This document shows positions 11,916-23,560 of a stretch of 64,000 nt of DNA, one piece after another. Under the pieces are notes generated by a model. It searched no databases. It was not told the origin of the DNA and saw only the letters and a program-made list of their open reading frames with translations. A program made the position numbers and the translations under genes. This DNA is from Gadus chalcogrammus. Lineage: Eukaryota > Chordata > Actinopteri > Gadiformes > Gadidae. The DNA lies in the NCBI RefSeq assembly GCF_026213295.1, contig NC_079412.1:18639147-18703146 (forward strand), read 5' to 3'. The first letter of the stretch is position 1. Each line of letters opens with the position of its first letter.

Positions 11916-13258
11916 TCACAGCCAAAAATAAGTACATAAAGCATTGATCACATTACATTACATTTTTATTTAATTACAGGTTTATGAGGTCAGTAAAGAC
12001 TAGTATTATATACTTTAAAGGTGAACAGAAACTGGCCAGCTCAATATCTGTTCAAGACAACGCAACGCTTATGATGGAGACAGGAAGCCCTGTCTAACTA
12101 AGGGCTGTGTTGTGACAAATACGAGAGCACACCAGCACCGGGTTGATGGATGCTCACACAAGTTGCTTCTGTTTGACCAGCAGCGTGTGCATGAGCAATC
12201 CAATGCCCCACTTGCAATGAAGAGCGAGAGACGGATGAACAACACCGTGGTGTTGGTGGATAGATGTTGTTGGTTGTGGCTCCCCATACGCGTCTCTGTA
12301 CACATATAGGAGGAGGCGTCGCAGGGGGATTATGTTTCAGTGTGTCTGAGGTTTTCAGCACGGATACAGCTTGTTACTGGTTGCCGGATACCTTTGCGGT
12401 ACTGTGCAGTACCTGGCAATGTTCTGAGGAACACACTCCCCATGGTATACTCAAGAGAGCTTTCATACCCCAGAGAAGCATCTCTAGCAAGTTGCAGCCA
12501 GACACTTCCACCTTCACTACATTGCATCATCGCTATGTTGGCAGGGATGGACTTCAACATTCACTCAATATCGAGCTGTCACGGGCGATATCCCAGCATA
12601 AAATAATAGGATTATATGATAAAATCAATGTGGATTTTTTGGCTGAGTAAATGTTATTTTAAATTCGGTTTTACTTTTAATTTTAATCTAAACAAAGTAA
12701 TTAGTTAATCAATATAATGCTTTGAGTTTGGGACTCCATGTTCACAAGTGTCTCTATTCACTAGTCCATAAGCGGAAATTGTATTATCCAACAGGGAGTG
12801 AAGATGATGAATCAGTAGAAAGACCGTATAACACAGTGTAGTCGACGGCGCTAGAAGAACAGTCGCACAAAAAGTAAAAGTCAACAATTTCCCTATGAAA
12901 AGGTTCACATTTGCTCTTTGACATTTTCCCACTACTTCCTTACAATGCTGGTGTGAGCAATAAGCATTCTAAAAAACCTTTCTTGGTGCTGTTCTCCTGG
13001 AGGCCTTGACAGGGTGTTTATCTTAGTGGAGCGCACAATACCCAACGTGTCGGGCCGGGGTCCTCCGCGGGCTCGGGGCGTCCGGCATCAGAGCGCCGCT
13101 CAAACGGTTCATCGTGTGTCCTGAGTATGTTAACCTTTACGGCTCAGAGAATCTTGTAAGGTCAGAAAGATAAGACGAAGTACGGCCAGAAACCTTTTGC
13201 CGAGCCTCATCACAGATATCGTTCCACCAGAACGACTGTCACACGCCCACAGCTAAAC
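11916..13258. other. Intronic sequence without recognisable genes
   Basis: The open frames at 12069-12650 overlap on both strands and show no family features. No promoter, exon or RNA gene could be supported. Confidence 0.55.
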
Positions 13259-13507
13259 AGCCCACCCAGGCCCACCGTTTGGCCCACCCTGGTCCACCGT
13301 TTGGCCCACCCTCGCCCACTGTTGGCCCACCCTGGCCCACCGGCCAACCATTTGGCCCACCCTGGCCCACCGTTTGGCCCACCATTTGGCCCACCCTGGC
13401 CCACCGTTTGGCCCACCCTGGCCCACCGTTTGGCCCACCATTTGGCCCACCCTGGCCCACCGTTTGGCCCACCCTGGCCCACCGTTTGGCCCACCCTGGC
13501 CCACCGT
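13259..13507 (+). repeat. GGCCCACC minisatellite
   Basis: About 250 bases built from two 11-base half-units, TTTGGCCCACC and CTGGCCCACCG, mostly alternating as a 22-base unit. Local blocks are themselves repeated (TTTGGCCCACCATTTGGCCCA at about 13373 and 13431), indicating unequal exchange. Translation gives repetitive Pro/Trp or Gly/Trp strings on the two strands, which are artefacts. Confidence 0.95.
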
Positions 13508-16500
13508 TTTCATCTAGTGATGCCGGGGTCAACGTCTGGCTCATTCTTCGTTTCCCTCGGGGGCCGCACTGGAAACGCTTGCGTTGAGACGATGCGTGGG
13601 GCCCCGTGGGAGCCCTGGACTCACACAGGTTTCTGTGGGGGGGTTTGATAGACCGTTCACAATATTACACTGAGCTTGTGCGCATGAAGCGGCTGCAGTG
13701 TCTCTTTGTATGAAGAAAAATACTTGATCATAGAAAAAACACACCCATATTCTGAAGGGTAGTTATTCCGCTACAGTGCAATATATGAAATCAGAAAATG
13801 AAAACATAGTCAAGCAGCGTCACCGCTGTCGTGATTAATCTCCCCTGAAGCTTCCGCCCCCTCTGTCTCCCTGATAGCCGACAGGACAGGTAGACGGCAG
13901 ACGGCGAGGGGAACGTGTTTGATGACGGTGGGATTTGCTGTTGCTCAATCAAAAGGCCATCATGTCGCATAGCTTCAGGGACCACCAATGCATTATCTTG
14001 TGCGGTCTTCATGCCTCAGAACAATGTGGCTTGATCCTCGTTTAAGCACATCCAAGGATTCTACTTTTGATAACTCGAGAAAAACATTACAGCATTCATT
14101 CAGATTCTTAATCTGCAAGAATATGTAGTAATCAACAGACGCCATAAAAGCATAGTTTCTTCTCATTGTCCCTTTTCAAGAATGTTGGCATACAGCAATT
14201 ATTTCCATAATGTTGTGCATAGTTTACCATACACAAAGCATCTCTTCACATCCTGGCTGCAGAATGTGAAGCTGTATGCACGGTCGCTATTCTTTCATAG
14301 AGCACAGATGGCTCATCAAATCAATGCCTCCGATGGTAGATATGCCACACCTGCCGTGCCTAAAGACACATCTGATGCGATCCACTCTCGCTGGATTTCA
14401 GCAGCAATATCTCACAGCTGACAGTGGGAATTTGATAAACATCCATCATCAATACAGCATTGTTTTCCTAAACTGTGTATGGAAAGATTTAATTTCTGAC
14501 GGTAAACGCAGCTTATGTAATGTGGCCGCAAGATGACAGAATGCATTGAGATGATAATGAGTGAGATGATGATTAAGTTTTATTCCAAAGAACAGCTGTT
14601 TGTTATATATGTACAAGTCTCAACGCACTCAGTCCTAAATGTTATAATTGTCTTTAGATAAGTGATGAGAATCTAACCACAAAGCTTGTGGAAGGTTCAA
14701 TTATGAGAACACAATAATGGCTTGTTCCTACACACATAATTAGCTCATTTCCACAAGCTAATGTTTCTGTAATCTTTATTGATTGAATTTAGAATTTTAT
14801 TTAATTCATTTATTTTTGCAAATGGCAGCACTTTGAGGAATGATTCTAAAAAAGACTCACGGCCACACAAACCGGAGACGGAATCATATTTCCTTAAGTA
14901 AAAAAAATATCGAAAATTCCAACAGAGCTATGGTTTGTATTACCCACTCCCTAGTGTACCATTTACCAGATAAAAGGAGCTAAATCTATTTAGCTAAATC
15001 TATTAATCAAATGAAAAAACAGAATTGTTTGCCTGTACCATGTAGAGAAAAGGAAGGGGATGTAATTACATCTGAGTTCACTCAGGCACTAATGGAATTG
15101 AAAATAGAATTACCCTAGGTTAAATATTCCATCTCCCATACACCATTCCATATTCCATCATCATTCTTACTATTTATTTATTTGATTATGATGCTAGGGC
15201 AAAGGAAATAAATTTACCCGGAGCTTCACACATATTTACTTAACTGTAATTAGTATACTTTACATTCATTTATTACAAAGATCACTATCTTTCTTTCTGT
15301 GCTATTTTGCCATTTTTCATTCGTTGTTTCGAATCGCAACGTAACAATTCAACAACTAGGACAAAGCAATCAGTAACCATGCAGAAAATTCTCCCTCCAT
15401 TGTCTCCATATAACCAGGTTTCTCCCACATTACCAACTACGCATAAGTATGCACTTTGTGATGTACTAGCATTAGCTCTTTCTTCAAGCCACATAGAAAT
15501 TCAGATAAGAGTGAAGCAAATATACAATTAGCTATGCTTAAATAGGTAATTTATATATTTTATAGGATATATTTTTACTGCAAATTATTTTAAAAGCCCT
15601 TTATCTATATTATAGCACCAAATCATCAGGACTAGCCAATAATTATATACCAAAAATCGAGATAACACCGGCTTCGACTGGCAGAATAGTTAGACTCAGC
15701 CGCCGCAGGGATGTCAATATGGGCCAGGGCTCCATGAGTCTAAACCCTCCAGACTAGAGACTAGTGGTCCAGTGCTACTTCCATCATTTAGCATTTTTCA
15801 CACTCACATTAGCCTGTCCGGGGCTAGTGATATGTGGCGCGGGGGTGGATGGAGGGGGGGGGGGTGTCCTCAGGTTTGACGTTGTGCTTGGATTCCCCAG
15901 ACGTTTTTCTCCTAGCCCTGGGTAGTAGATGAATTATGGCTCTTGCGTATTCCCCCCGCCCCCACCCCACCCCCTTGGGATGGGGTGTCCAGAGCCGGCT
16001 AGCCTCTGCAACATGCAAGCTGGTTCCCATTCAATACAGGGAGAGTTAAGATCTATAGGACGGGGGCTGGTCAGGGAAGCTTTCCTGGCGCCGAACAAGA
16101 CCCCAGATCAATACTGTCTGTTATGCCTTGTCCTTCTGTCCATGCTCTGTCTGTTGCTTCTCATATTAGTTAACTCCTCCATTACCATCGTGTTCTACTA
16201 GTCCACCACCACAGGAGATGAACTGCATCTTTGCATTTCTTTAGGAGGGTAAATAAGTCCTGGTTGTTACAGTTTATTTTTGTTTAAACTGGGACTATTG
16301 GCTGTTGATTGTGAGTATCACCCTGCTATCACTATGTTTGCAGCAAAGTTAGCTATTGCCTCCTAGCATAGATGTTAAGTCTTCCATCCAGACTAATGGG
16401 GTATTTCTGTGTGATGTAACCATCTTCATGTATGATTCTTTATGGTGCCCCAGTTTCCTTTAAATGCATGCATATTAGCATACCCAACTTAGCGTACAAG

Positions 16501-16900
16501 CGTACTCCTGTATGAAAATATATAATAATTTGGAGCGTAGCCTATACCTTGGATAAATAAAGGTAGCCTATAATGAAGATTCAATTAATATTGAGTAACT
16601 TGACTCTAAATGGATATTAGATGGTGGCGTGGGTGAGATATAAACAAAAGGATGACGAGCTTGAACAAACATTTAGCCTGGTAATGCATCATACTGTAAT
16701 AGCTTCCATGCCACCTGACTTCGAGCGGTAGAGTTAAATATGTTGACCAAGAGAGAAAGACTATTTAGTAGTTACGTAAAAACATTTTGCTTATTTGTTG
16801 ATAAAAATAATAATGTAAATGTAATATATTCCTGTTTTTTGCTGCGCATCTAATTAGAGAGGTGGACTACTTCAACCAAGAGTCTCTCATAGTTGGTGCA
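13508..16900. other. Intronic sequence without recognisable genes
   Basis: AT-rich and apparently unique. G/C homopolymers occur near 15850 and 15950. No repeat family or exon could be supported. Confidence 0.55.
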
Positions 16901-16902
16901 AA

Positions 16903-17120
<218 letters not shown>

Positions 17121-17824
17121 TCTCTTTGATTTGATCGTAGATTATTGGAATGCAAGTTTTGTCTTTAATGCAATCAAAATTATAATCATTTGAATCACTT
17201 CAAAGTTGAATTACAGTTAATTTCACAGGGCGGACATCTTTTAAGTCGTTCAATTTTAAATAAATGACTCATCTATCATATTCATATTTAAACTATCATC
17301 ATAGTGAACAAGGCGATTCCAAGAGCGTTTAGACTGGTGCCAGGTTCGATGTGTGTGTTTGTGTATGGGTATGCTTTTTAGAGAGAGAGAGTTCATCTTG
17401 GGGGAATACACTGCTTTAAAGACGAGGCCAGCATATTCTCTATATTATATTATTGCCAAAAAAATCCCCAATCCTACGCCCAAAAGCTGCTCTTTATTTT
17501 TTCCCGGCTTAGCTTTGATGTCCTAGAATTGCATTGTGGTCCAGAAGCACAAGAAGCCTCAGAGCCCCGGTTCAGCTCGCTTTGGACAGTAATATCAGGC
17601 TTTATCTACCGCCACCTCAGTGGCTGCTGATTGGGATTCTGGCAGTGGGAGAGACACAGAACCAGGTTGGTCATCCCCTAGCAGAACCCCTTAACCCATT
17701 GCAACTAAAAAAATAAATGTCACTCGGTATCCAGACATTTCACCTAGTGATTATGTTGATTACATTGTTTAACTTGTAGCATCTACATTTTTTAACAGCT
17801 GCTACTTTAAATTGCTTTCTCAAC

Positions 17825-17930
17825 CTTTCCATGACCATAGACTATAAAAAATGGGACGTAGCGTCTGGGACGTCAACCATTGGTTCAAACACCAGTGTTA
17901 TCAAGCCAGAGATGTAGCATCACAGGCAGT
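17825..17930 (+). repeat. Possible teleost interspersed repeat fragment
   Basis: The sequence around GACGTAGCGTCTGGGACGTC and CCATTGGTT resembles a repeat seen widely in fish genomes (commonly preceded by CATAGACTGTATA). Only this core is recognisable, and no terminal repeats were found. Confidence 0.35.
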
Positions 17931-18017
17931 ATTTGAGATTTTTTCAGAGGAAGCAATTCATTTTCGGCACATTGAGTGAATAGAAAGGCTGCCTTGCAGT
18001 AGCCTATGGCTGAAACT

Positions 18018-18362
18018 CATCTCACCTCATCTCATCTCATTTTCGTCCGCTTATCCGGGGTCGGGTCGCGGGGGGAGCAGCTCAAGCAGGGGGCCCCAGA
18101 CTTCCCTTTCCCGGGCCACATTGACCAGCTCTGACGGGGGGATCCCGAGGCGTTCCCAGGCCAGTGTTGAGATATAATCTCTCCACCTAGTCCTGGGTCT
18201 TCCCCGAGGTCTCCTCCCCACTGGACGTGCCTGAAACACCTCCCAAGGAAGGCGCCCAGTGGGCATCCTTACCAGATGCCCGAACCACCTCAGCTGACTC
18301 CTTTCTAAGTAAAGGAGCAGCGGCTCTAATCCGAGTTCCTCACGGATGGCTGAGCTTCTCAC
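18018..18362 (-). mobile_element. 5'-truncated LINE (non-LTR retrotransposon) 3' end
   Basis: On the minus strand the frame 18362-18051 encodes the C-terminal end of a LINE reverse-transcriptase polyprotein. It contains LRWFGHLVRM, GRRPRGRPRTRWRD and LLPPRPDPG, a signature common in fish RTE/Rex-like or L2-like LINEs. The frame is followed by a short 3' UTR and a (TGAGA)-type tail. GCTGAAACT occurs on both sides (18009-18017 and 18363-18371), a convincing 9-bp target-site duplication. It is a dead, heavily 5'-truncated insertion. The exact LINE clade is uncertain. Confidence 0.85.
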
Positions 18363-18371
18363 GCTGAAACT

Positions 18372-19790
18372 TTGATATTATATCCTTTATAACTTTTAAA
18401 TGAAATAAATCGGAGTCTCTCAAAATTCATAATAATGAATTGAATCTGGGATCATTAATGAACACAGAAACAATATATTCAGTTTGTAGCATTGTCAAAT
18501 ATGTCCATTGATTTAGTATGCTGGCTGTTAATTTTGACTCCACCACACAAACCCCCTCATCATAAGTCCATCGTTAGATGAACTACACTCAAGTGGTCTC
18601 CGCCAGGGCTTCATTAACAGACGGTCCCGGGTCCCTCTTGGTTGTAACCGTCAGAACCCAGTCCTCTGACAGTGAAGGGGAATGTTCATCCACATGCGGG
18701 ATGTATTTATATATTTAATTAGATTATTTGCCTGTGTCGCCGCATTCAATCAAGCGATAACACTGGAAACAAGTGGTCAGTGGGTAACATAGATTAAGAG
18801 GAACACCCCCTCACCCCCCACTTATCTCTGTCGTCTTTCCCAGCGAGTGCAGCCGTGCGGCCATTGTTGTTATTGATAGGGGACCCCGGACCATGGCGCC
18901 TGATGGATCTCTTCATTGAGAGTTGTTTGTTTACGCAGATGCTGTGTCTCTTCACCTGTCCACTGGATGGGGGAGGGGGGGGAGGGAGATGGGTGACGTG
19001 AAATATTCCTATTTCAAGTCATGATTCAAAAAAGGCTTGGTAATCATTTGAAAACGGTAAAAACGCAGTATGAGATCCTATTTTTTGGGGACTAATTATT
19101 GAGGATCTTTGAACGTATTACAGAGGCAATGTCGTTAATATAAATCGTTTAACACGTCCTCATTGAATGCAAACGATGATTACAATATTGATTTATGATT
19201 TCAGGTGGTCTCAATGACATCCTACCAGGCACATAGACCACACTGAACTGGACGGTGAACGTGTTGAGGCCATGGGGATGGGGTGGCGGGGTTCAGCACT
19301 GTTGTGGCGTTCTCCCGTCTTCCGATTGATTTTTTTCAAAGACATTTTATATTTGTGTTTCGGAGAGATGTAACACACAATGATGTCGGCAATGCTGAAT
19401 TCAGCTGGACATTTAATATTCCCCCTTTTTTGCTTCCTTATCTCAGTGGGTCATTAAGAGCCAATGTGTTTCAGATTAGTCTTGTTGACGCATTCGACAA
19501 TATTTCAAACATATTTCCCTGAGGACATTTCTTTAACGAAATATCAGTATCAGCTATCTAATGCGGCGCCATATTATCCAATGTCCAGTTTTAAGAACAT
19601 GACTACTCCAAAAGAAATCTGTCCTATTCAACCTAGCCATTTTGTTGTACTAGCGAATATCGTCCATCTAAAATCACTGCAGTGCGCTTCCATCAAAACC
19701 CTCATTACCCCCAGGCTCAAATAGTTAAAGGAACGTATGCATACTGACAAATCAAACCGTTGAGATTGTACCCCTACTCTGTGTGTGAGG
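18372..19790. other. Intronic sequence without recognisable genes
   Basis: No exon or repeat family is identified. The stretch 18640-18960 is of moderate GC and high complexity and includes CCATTGTTGTTATTGATAGG. It could be conserved non-coding DNA, but only alignment could show that. Confidence 0.5.
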
Positions 19791-19794
19791 TGAT

Positions 19795-19915
19795 GCGTCT
19801 CATACAAAAGAACATTGCTCTTCTGTTTGTTTCTGTCTCATACACAAGAATATGGTTCTTGTGTTTGTATCTGTCTCATACCCGAGAATATCGTTCTTTT
19901 GTTTGCATCGGTTTA
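19795..19915 (+). repeat. Short minisatellite, about 44-bp unit, three copies
   Basis: Three adjacent blocks share CTCATAC(A/C)..AGAA.AT.G.TCTT.TGTTTG and GT/CATCT/GGT. The copies differ by several substitutions. No coding meaning. Confidence 0.65.
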
Positions 19916-20259
19916 TATTCCTTACAGGCCACCATGGTTTGATTCGGCACGGCCAGGAGCGCCAAATGGATAAAGGCCAGAGGTGATGGCAGGTTACACA
20001 ACCCAAGGGAGGGGGGGAGGGGTAGGCAGCAATGGCAATTCATCATCCCTGTCATAGGGGGGAGGTCAGCTAAGTCCCAGAGAAGTCGCCCGCACTATGG
20101 GGGTCCTCACGCCATCAACACCGGAGGTCTTCACGCCGATGGTGACGATGAGCTAACCAACACACAACCCCAGCCCCCCTCCATGGCCCAGAGACTTATT
20201 TCAGGGGAATGTCGAATTTGAGTCTTTTTGAGAAACAGCAGCGTATGAGTCAGGAAGAA

Positions 20260-20285
20260 CCCCCCCCCCCCCCCCCCCCCCCCCC
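20260..20285 (+). repeat. Poly-C homopolymer
   Basis: Twenty-six consecutive C residues. On the opposite strand this is a poly-G run able to form a G-quadruplex. It is also a frequent place for sequencing-length errors. Confidence 0.95.
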
Positions 20286-20557
20286 ACCCACACACACCTC
20301 ACCTGCTGACGGCCAACAAAAGAGGACCTTAAACGTGAAAACTGGCAAGGGGCAGGGGATTAGCAGAGGAGCAGCAGCAGAGTGCTCCCACAAAGAAGGA
20401 AGGAGCAGGAGAATAAACTCAGTGGTTCACGGGTGAAATAAGTTGGGTCTGTGATTACCTTTTAAAGCGCGGGTACATCGCTAAATTCACTGTGACGTCC
20501 GTGACCTTCTCCTTCCTTGTAAGCTGTCTCGCCCTGTGACAGCACCTGTCTTGTCAG

Positions 20558-20793
20558 CATCAAGGCACTCTCTGCTGAAACATGTCCCATCCAGCCAATG
20601 GCTTGGCCTATACCCGCATCAAGGCACTCTCTGTTGAAACATGTCCCATCCAGCCAATGGCTTGGCCTATACCCGCATCAAGGCACTCTCTGTTGAAACA
20701 TGTCCCATCCAGCCAATGGCTTGGCCTATACCAGCCTCAAGGCACTGAATGTTGAAACAGGTCCTGTTCAGCCAATGGCTTGGCCCAAAGCCA
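20558..20793 (+). repeat. 59-bp minisatellite, four copies, each with a CCAAT box
   Basis: Four head-to-tail units with an exact 59-base period begin at 20558, 20617, 20676 and 20735. The first three are nearly identical and the fourth is diverged. Each carries AGCCAATGG, an NF-Y-type CCAAT box, with CCAAT at 20595, 20654, 20713 and 20772. A related half-unit (TGTTGAAACATG...CAGCCAATGGCT) occurs at about 24961-24998. Regulatory activity is only a possibility. Confidence 0.85.
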
Positions 20794-20902
20794 TTTAGAG
20801 AGAGAGTTGCGTCAACGGAAGTTCAAGATGCTTGTCACGTGGTTGACGTAGATTTCAGATAGTTTGATTAGGGCAATTTGAAAATTATTAGAACGTTTAA
20901 AT

Positions 20903-21353
20903 CAGGGGTCTCAAACTGGCGGCCCGGGGGCCAATTGAGGCCCGCAGGATGATATTTTGTGGCCCCCTACATGACATCAAATTGAAGTGTTAGTGCGGCC
21001 CCCACATTGTTGTCAAACGCACATTTTTGCTGAGTGGCTTGCCACACTTTTTTATCACTTGTGATAGGGCAACCAGATGTCCCGGTTTTGCCGGGACAGT
21101 CCCAATTTTGAGTTGCGTGTCTTGAGTCCCGACAAGAGCCAAAGGACGCTAAAATGTCCCGGTTTCCACCAACCACTATGAAATGTCCCCTGTTGTCAGC
21201 GATTACATAGCCAACGTGATCTAATTATAGCCCGATCTTTAACTTAGATTGGGTCAGTTGTGCTCTTTTTTTCTGTGCAATATTTGATGCGGCCAAGCCT
21301 GACCCAGGCTCTACCTTCGGCAGCCCCCAGGTAAGTTGAGTTTCAGACCCCTG
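20903..21353 (+). mobile_element. hAT-superfamily non-autonomous element (MITE)
   Basis: The left end is CAGGGGTCTCAAACT and the right end is AGTTTCAGACCCCTG, giving 15-base terminal inverted repeats with one mismatch. The 8-bp sequence GTTTAAAT flanks it on both sides (20895-20902 and 21354-21361), as hAT transposition produces. The interior includes GCGGCCCGGGGGCC near the left end and a CCCGGTTTTGCCGGGACAG stretch that looks like a separate older repeat. There is no transposase frame, so it would depend on a transposase in trans. The perfect target duplication argues for a fairly recent insertion. Confidence 0.92.
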
Positions 21354-21929
21354 GTTTAAATAGAGGAAGAGCTGTGATTTCTGGTGATCTGGTGAGTCAA
21401 TAAGTACATTGATATACAACAAAACGTTGTTATTTTTTAAAGTAGAATTTGCTATTAGAGAATTGGTGTGAAAAGCCAGCATTACCTGCCTTGTGGACAA
21501 ATTTTACGTTGCCTTCGTTTGAGAGCTTATTTCTGTTTATTGCTTTGAATTCCTTGATTTTTAATGACGTTTCTAACTTGTAGAAACTTCGTTTTCTGAT
21601 GTTTTTTTATATTCTTAGAGGAAGGGGAAGAGAGGCTCAACACTTCTTTAATTCATAGCGGTTTCAGTAAATCCATGGTCATTTAGGGCCTACAGAGTCT
21701 TCAGTAGTTGATGACTAATGTTATCTTGATGACTTTAATAGAAGAAGAGTCACAGGTGACTGGCAAGTATGATTGCCAACTGACAGCACGATGGGTCAAA
21801 GAACTAGCAACAGCAGCAGCATGATGATGCTGTTAAGTGTGTTGTTTTCGATAAATCAATTGCAAATAAATGGAATAAAATGAATCTTCTCTCTTTCTGG
21901 TTAAATTCTTATGCACCTTGCCCATAATA

Positions 21930-22192
21930 ATATAAACATGGGTACATATTATGTATTCAAATTCAAAACAACTTTAGTTAATATGTAATAAGACCTTATT
22001 ATATGCTTATTAACATTATATTTGTGTTAATAAGACTATCAATAAGTGTTAATAATAACATAATAAACATGTTTATTGTGAGATTATAAGACCTTTATAT
22101 ATAAGCACTTATAAGAAAGTTGTCAACTATTTATTGATTGCTTAATAACATTAATAATGGTCTTATATATAATAATGAGATTCTTATAGTTG
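21930..22192 (+). repeat. AT-rich TTAATAAG-type tandem sequence, left part
   Basis: Repeated TTAATAAG, ATGCTTATTAA and AATAAGAC motifs in diverged tandem order. The same motifs continue on the far side of the MITE at 22193-22692, so the array was apparently interrupted by that insertion. Confidence 0.6.
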
Positions 22193-22692
22193 TTAAAGGG
22201 GACCTATTATGCTTTTTCGACTTTTATGATCTACAAACGTTGTTATAATGATTGATAGTCATGTTTAACCATACACAAAAAACGATGTAGATTTTCGGGA
22301 AACTCTTCCTCTCATCTGGGCGCTTACAGCCTTCTCTGTCAACGCTCGGTTTCGTCCTTCTCCGCCCCCTCGCCCCCCTCCTGCCAACCCAACTCCATTG
22401 TGATTGGTTACCTTCCTTGAAGCGCGCGCGCGGGCAGATTTGACCAGGCATATGGGGGCGTGGCAGGAATGCCTCTACGTAGATGATTTACCGGAAATGT
22501 GAACAAGTGCATCGCAAACGTTGTCCCGACTGTTTAGTGTCTGCACAGCCACCCCAGACTGTCAGCAGGGAATACGTCGAAATGCATGTACGTCATTATT
22601 TGACACTTTAGTATGGTTAAACATGACTATCAATCATTATAACAACGTTTATAGGTCATAAAAGTCGAAAAAGCATAATAGGTCCCCTTTAA
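22193..22692 (+). mobile_element. TTAA-flanked MITE (piggyBac-like)
   Basis: TTAA at 22193-22196 is followed by AGGGGACCTATTATGC, and the far end reads GCATAATAGGTCCCCT followed by TTAA at 22689-22692. The inverted repeats extend about 80 bases each (22197-22275 and 22610-22688) with few mismatches. TTAA target duplication is characteristic of piggyBac-type transposition, and this end sequence is familiar from fish MITEs. The interior is GC-rich and has no transposase. Confidence 0.88.
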
Positions 22693-22935
22693 TAAACGCA
22701 TTTACGCTATTATTTCATTGTTAAACCTTTACTAAGCATTTTTTATGCTTATTAAGGTTAATAAATCCTTTATTAAACGACCAATTATGCATTTTGCAGG
22801 CAAGGGATCTAAAGCGGGAACCATGCTTATTTAGGGTTAATAAGTCCTTTATTAAACTGCTAATTATGCATTTTGCAGGTACGGGATCCAAAGTGGGAAC
22901 AATGCTTATTAATGTTAATAAGTCAGTAATAATAA
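22693..22935 (+). repeat. TTAATAAG-type tandem sequence, right part, about 82-bp unit
   Basis: Two clear units share ATGCTTATT..GGTTAATAA, TCCTTTATTAAAC, CTAATTATGCATTTTGCAGG and GGGAACCATGCTTATT, with a partial third. This appears to be the continuation of the array left of the MITE. Confidence 0.7.
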
Positions 22936-23407
22936 CAGTTAATGAGTACTATATATTATCAAGATTGAAAGATTTAAAAGGTCAAATTAAAAATACATAT
23001 ACCATAAATACAATGGCGGTGAAGCCCATCTTTTGAATATTTTTTTTTTTTTTCAATTTTAAAAACTTCAGAGCGTATTCTTGAACATCAACATTTAAAA
23101 ATACGGACTAGACAAATCCGAGTTCAGCTTCCCCATGGCCTCGGGATCGTTAAGAATTCTTCTGGCGGGTCTTTCTTGTTACTGTATAAAGAAACACAAA
23201 GAACCTGACCACAATAGACAGTTAGCAGACAGGTTACAATAAGCATTAAGCCGTTTAGACATGGTTTCATGAAAGAACTGTTAGAATTAGATACGTTTGG
23301 TTACCTAGTTTCATATGATAGCATAAGCTAAACGTTAGCTCAAATGTAGCACGCCAAAGCCTCTGAAAGAAAGTGATGTAAGCAAAAAACGTCGCTAGCA
23401 AACAAAC

Positions 23408-23408
<1 letters not shown>

Positions 23409-23443
<35 letters not shown>

Positions 23444-23511
23444 ATATATATATATGGATATATATATATATGGATATATATTTATCTACATGTATATGTA
23501 TCTGTATCTGC

Positions 23512-23559
<48 letters not shown>

Positions 23560-23560
23560 G
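23409..23560 (+). repeat. (TA)n microsatellite with TATGGA interruptions
   Basis: A 150-base TA-rich stretch with TATGGATA and TATCTGTATCTGCATA interruptions. Self-complementary throughout, so both strands can form cruciforms. Peptide frames through it are artefacts. Confidence 0.9.

Noticed and set aside
13210..13648. Repetitive Trp/Pro and Trp/Gly frames
   Set aside because: They are open on both strands in several phases only because the minisatellite lacks stops.
17340..17360. GGTTCGA-like tRNA B box
   Set aside because: No A box or cloverleaf could be found around it.
20558..20793. CRISPR-like array
   Set aside because: Whole 59-base units repeat head-to-tail with no unique spacers, in a vertebrate intron. 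It is a minisatellite.
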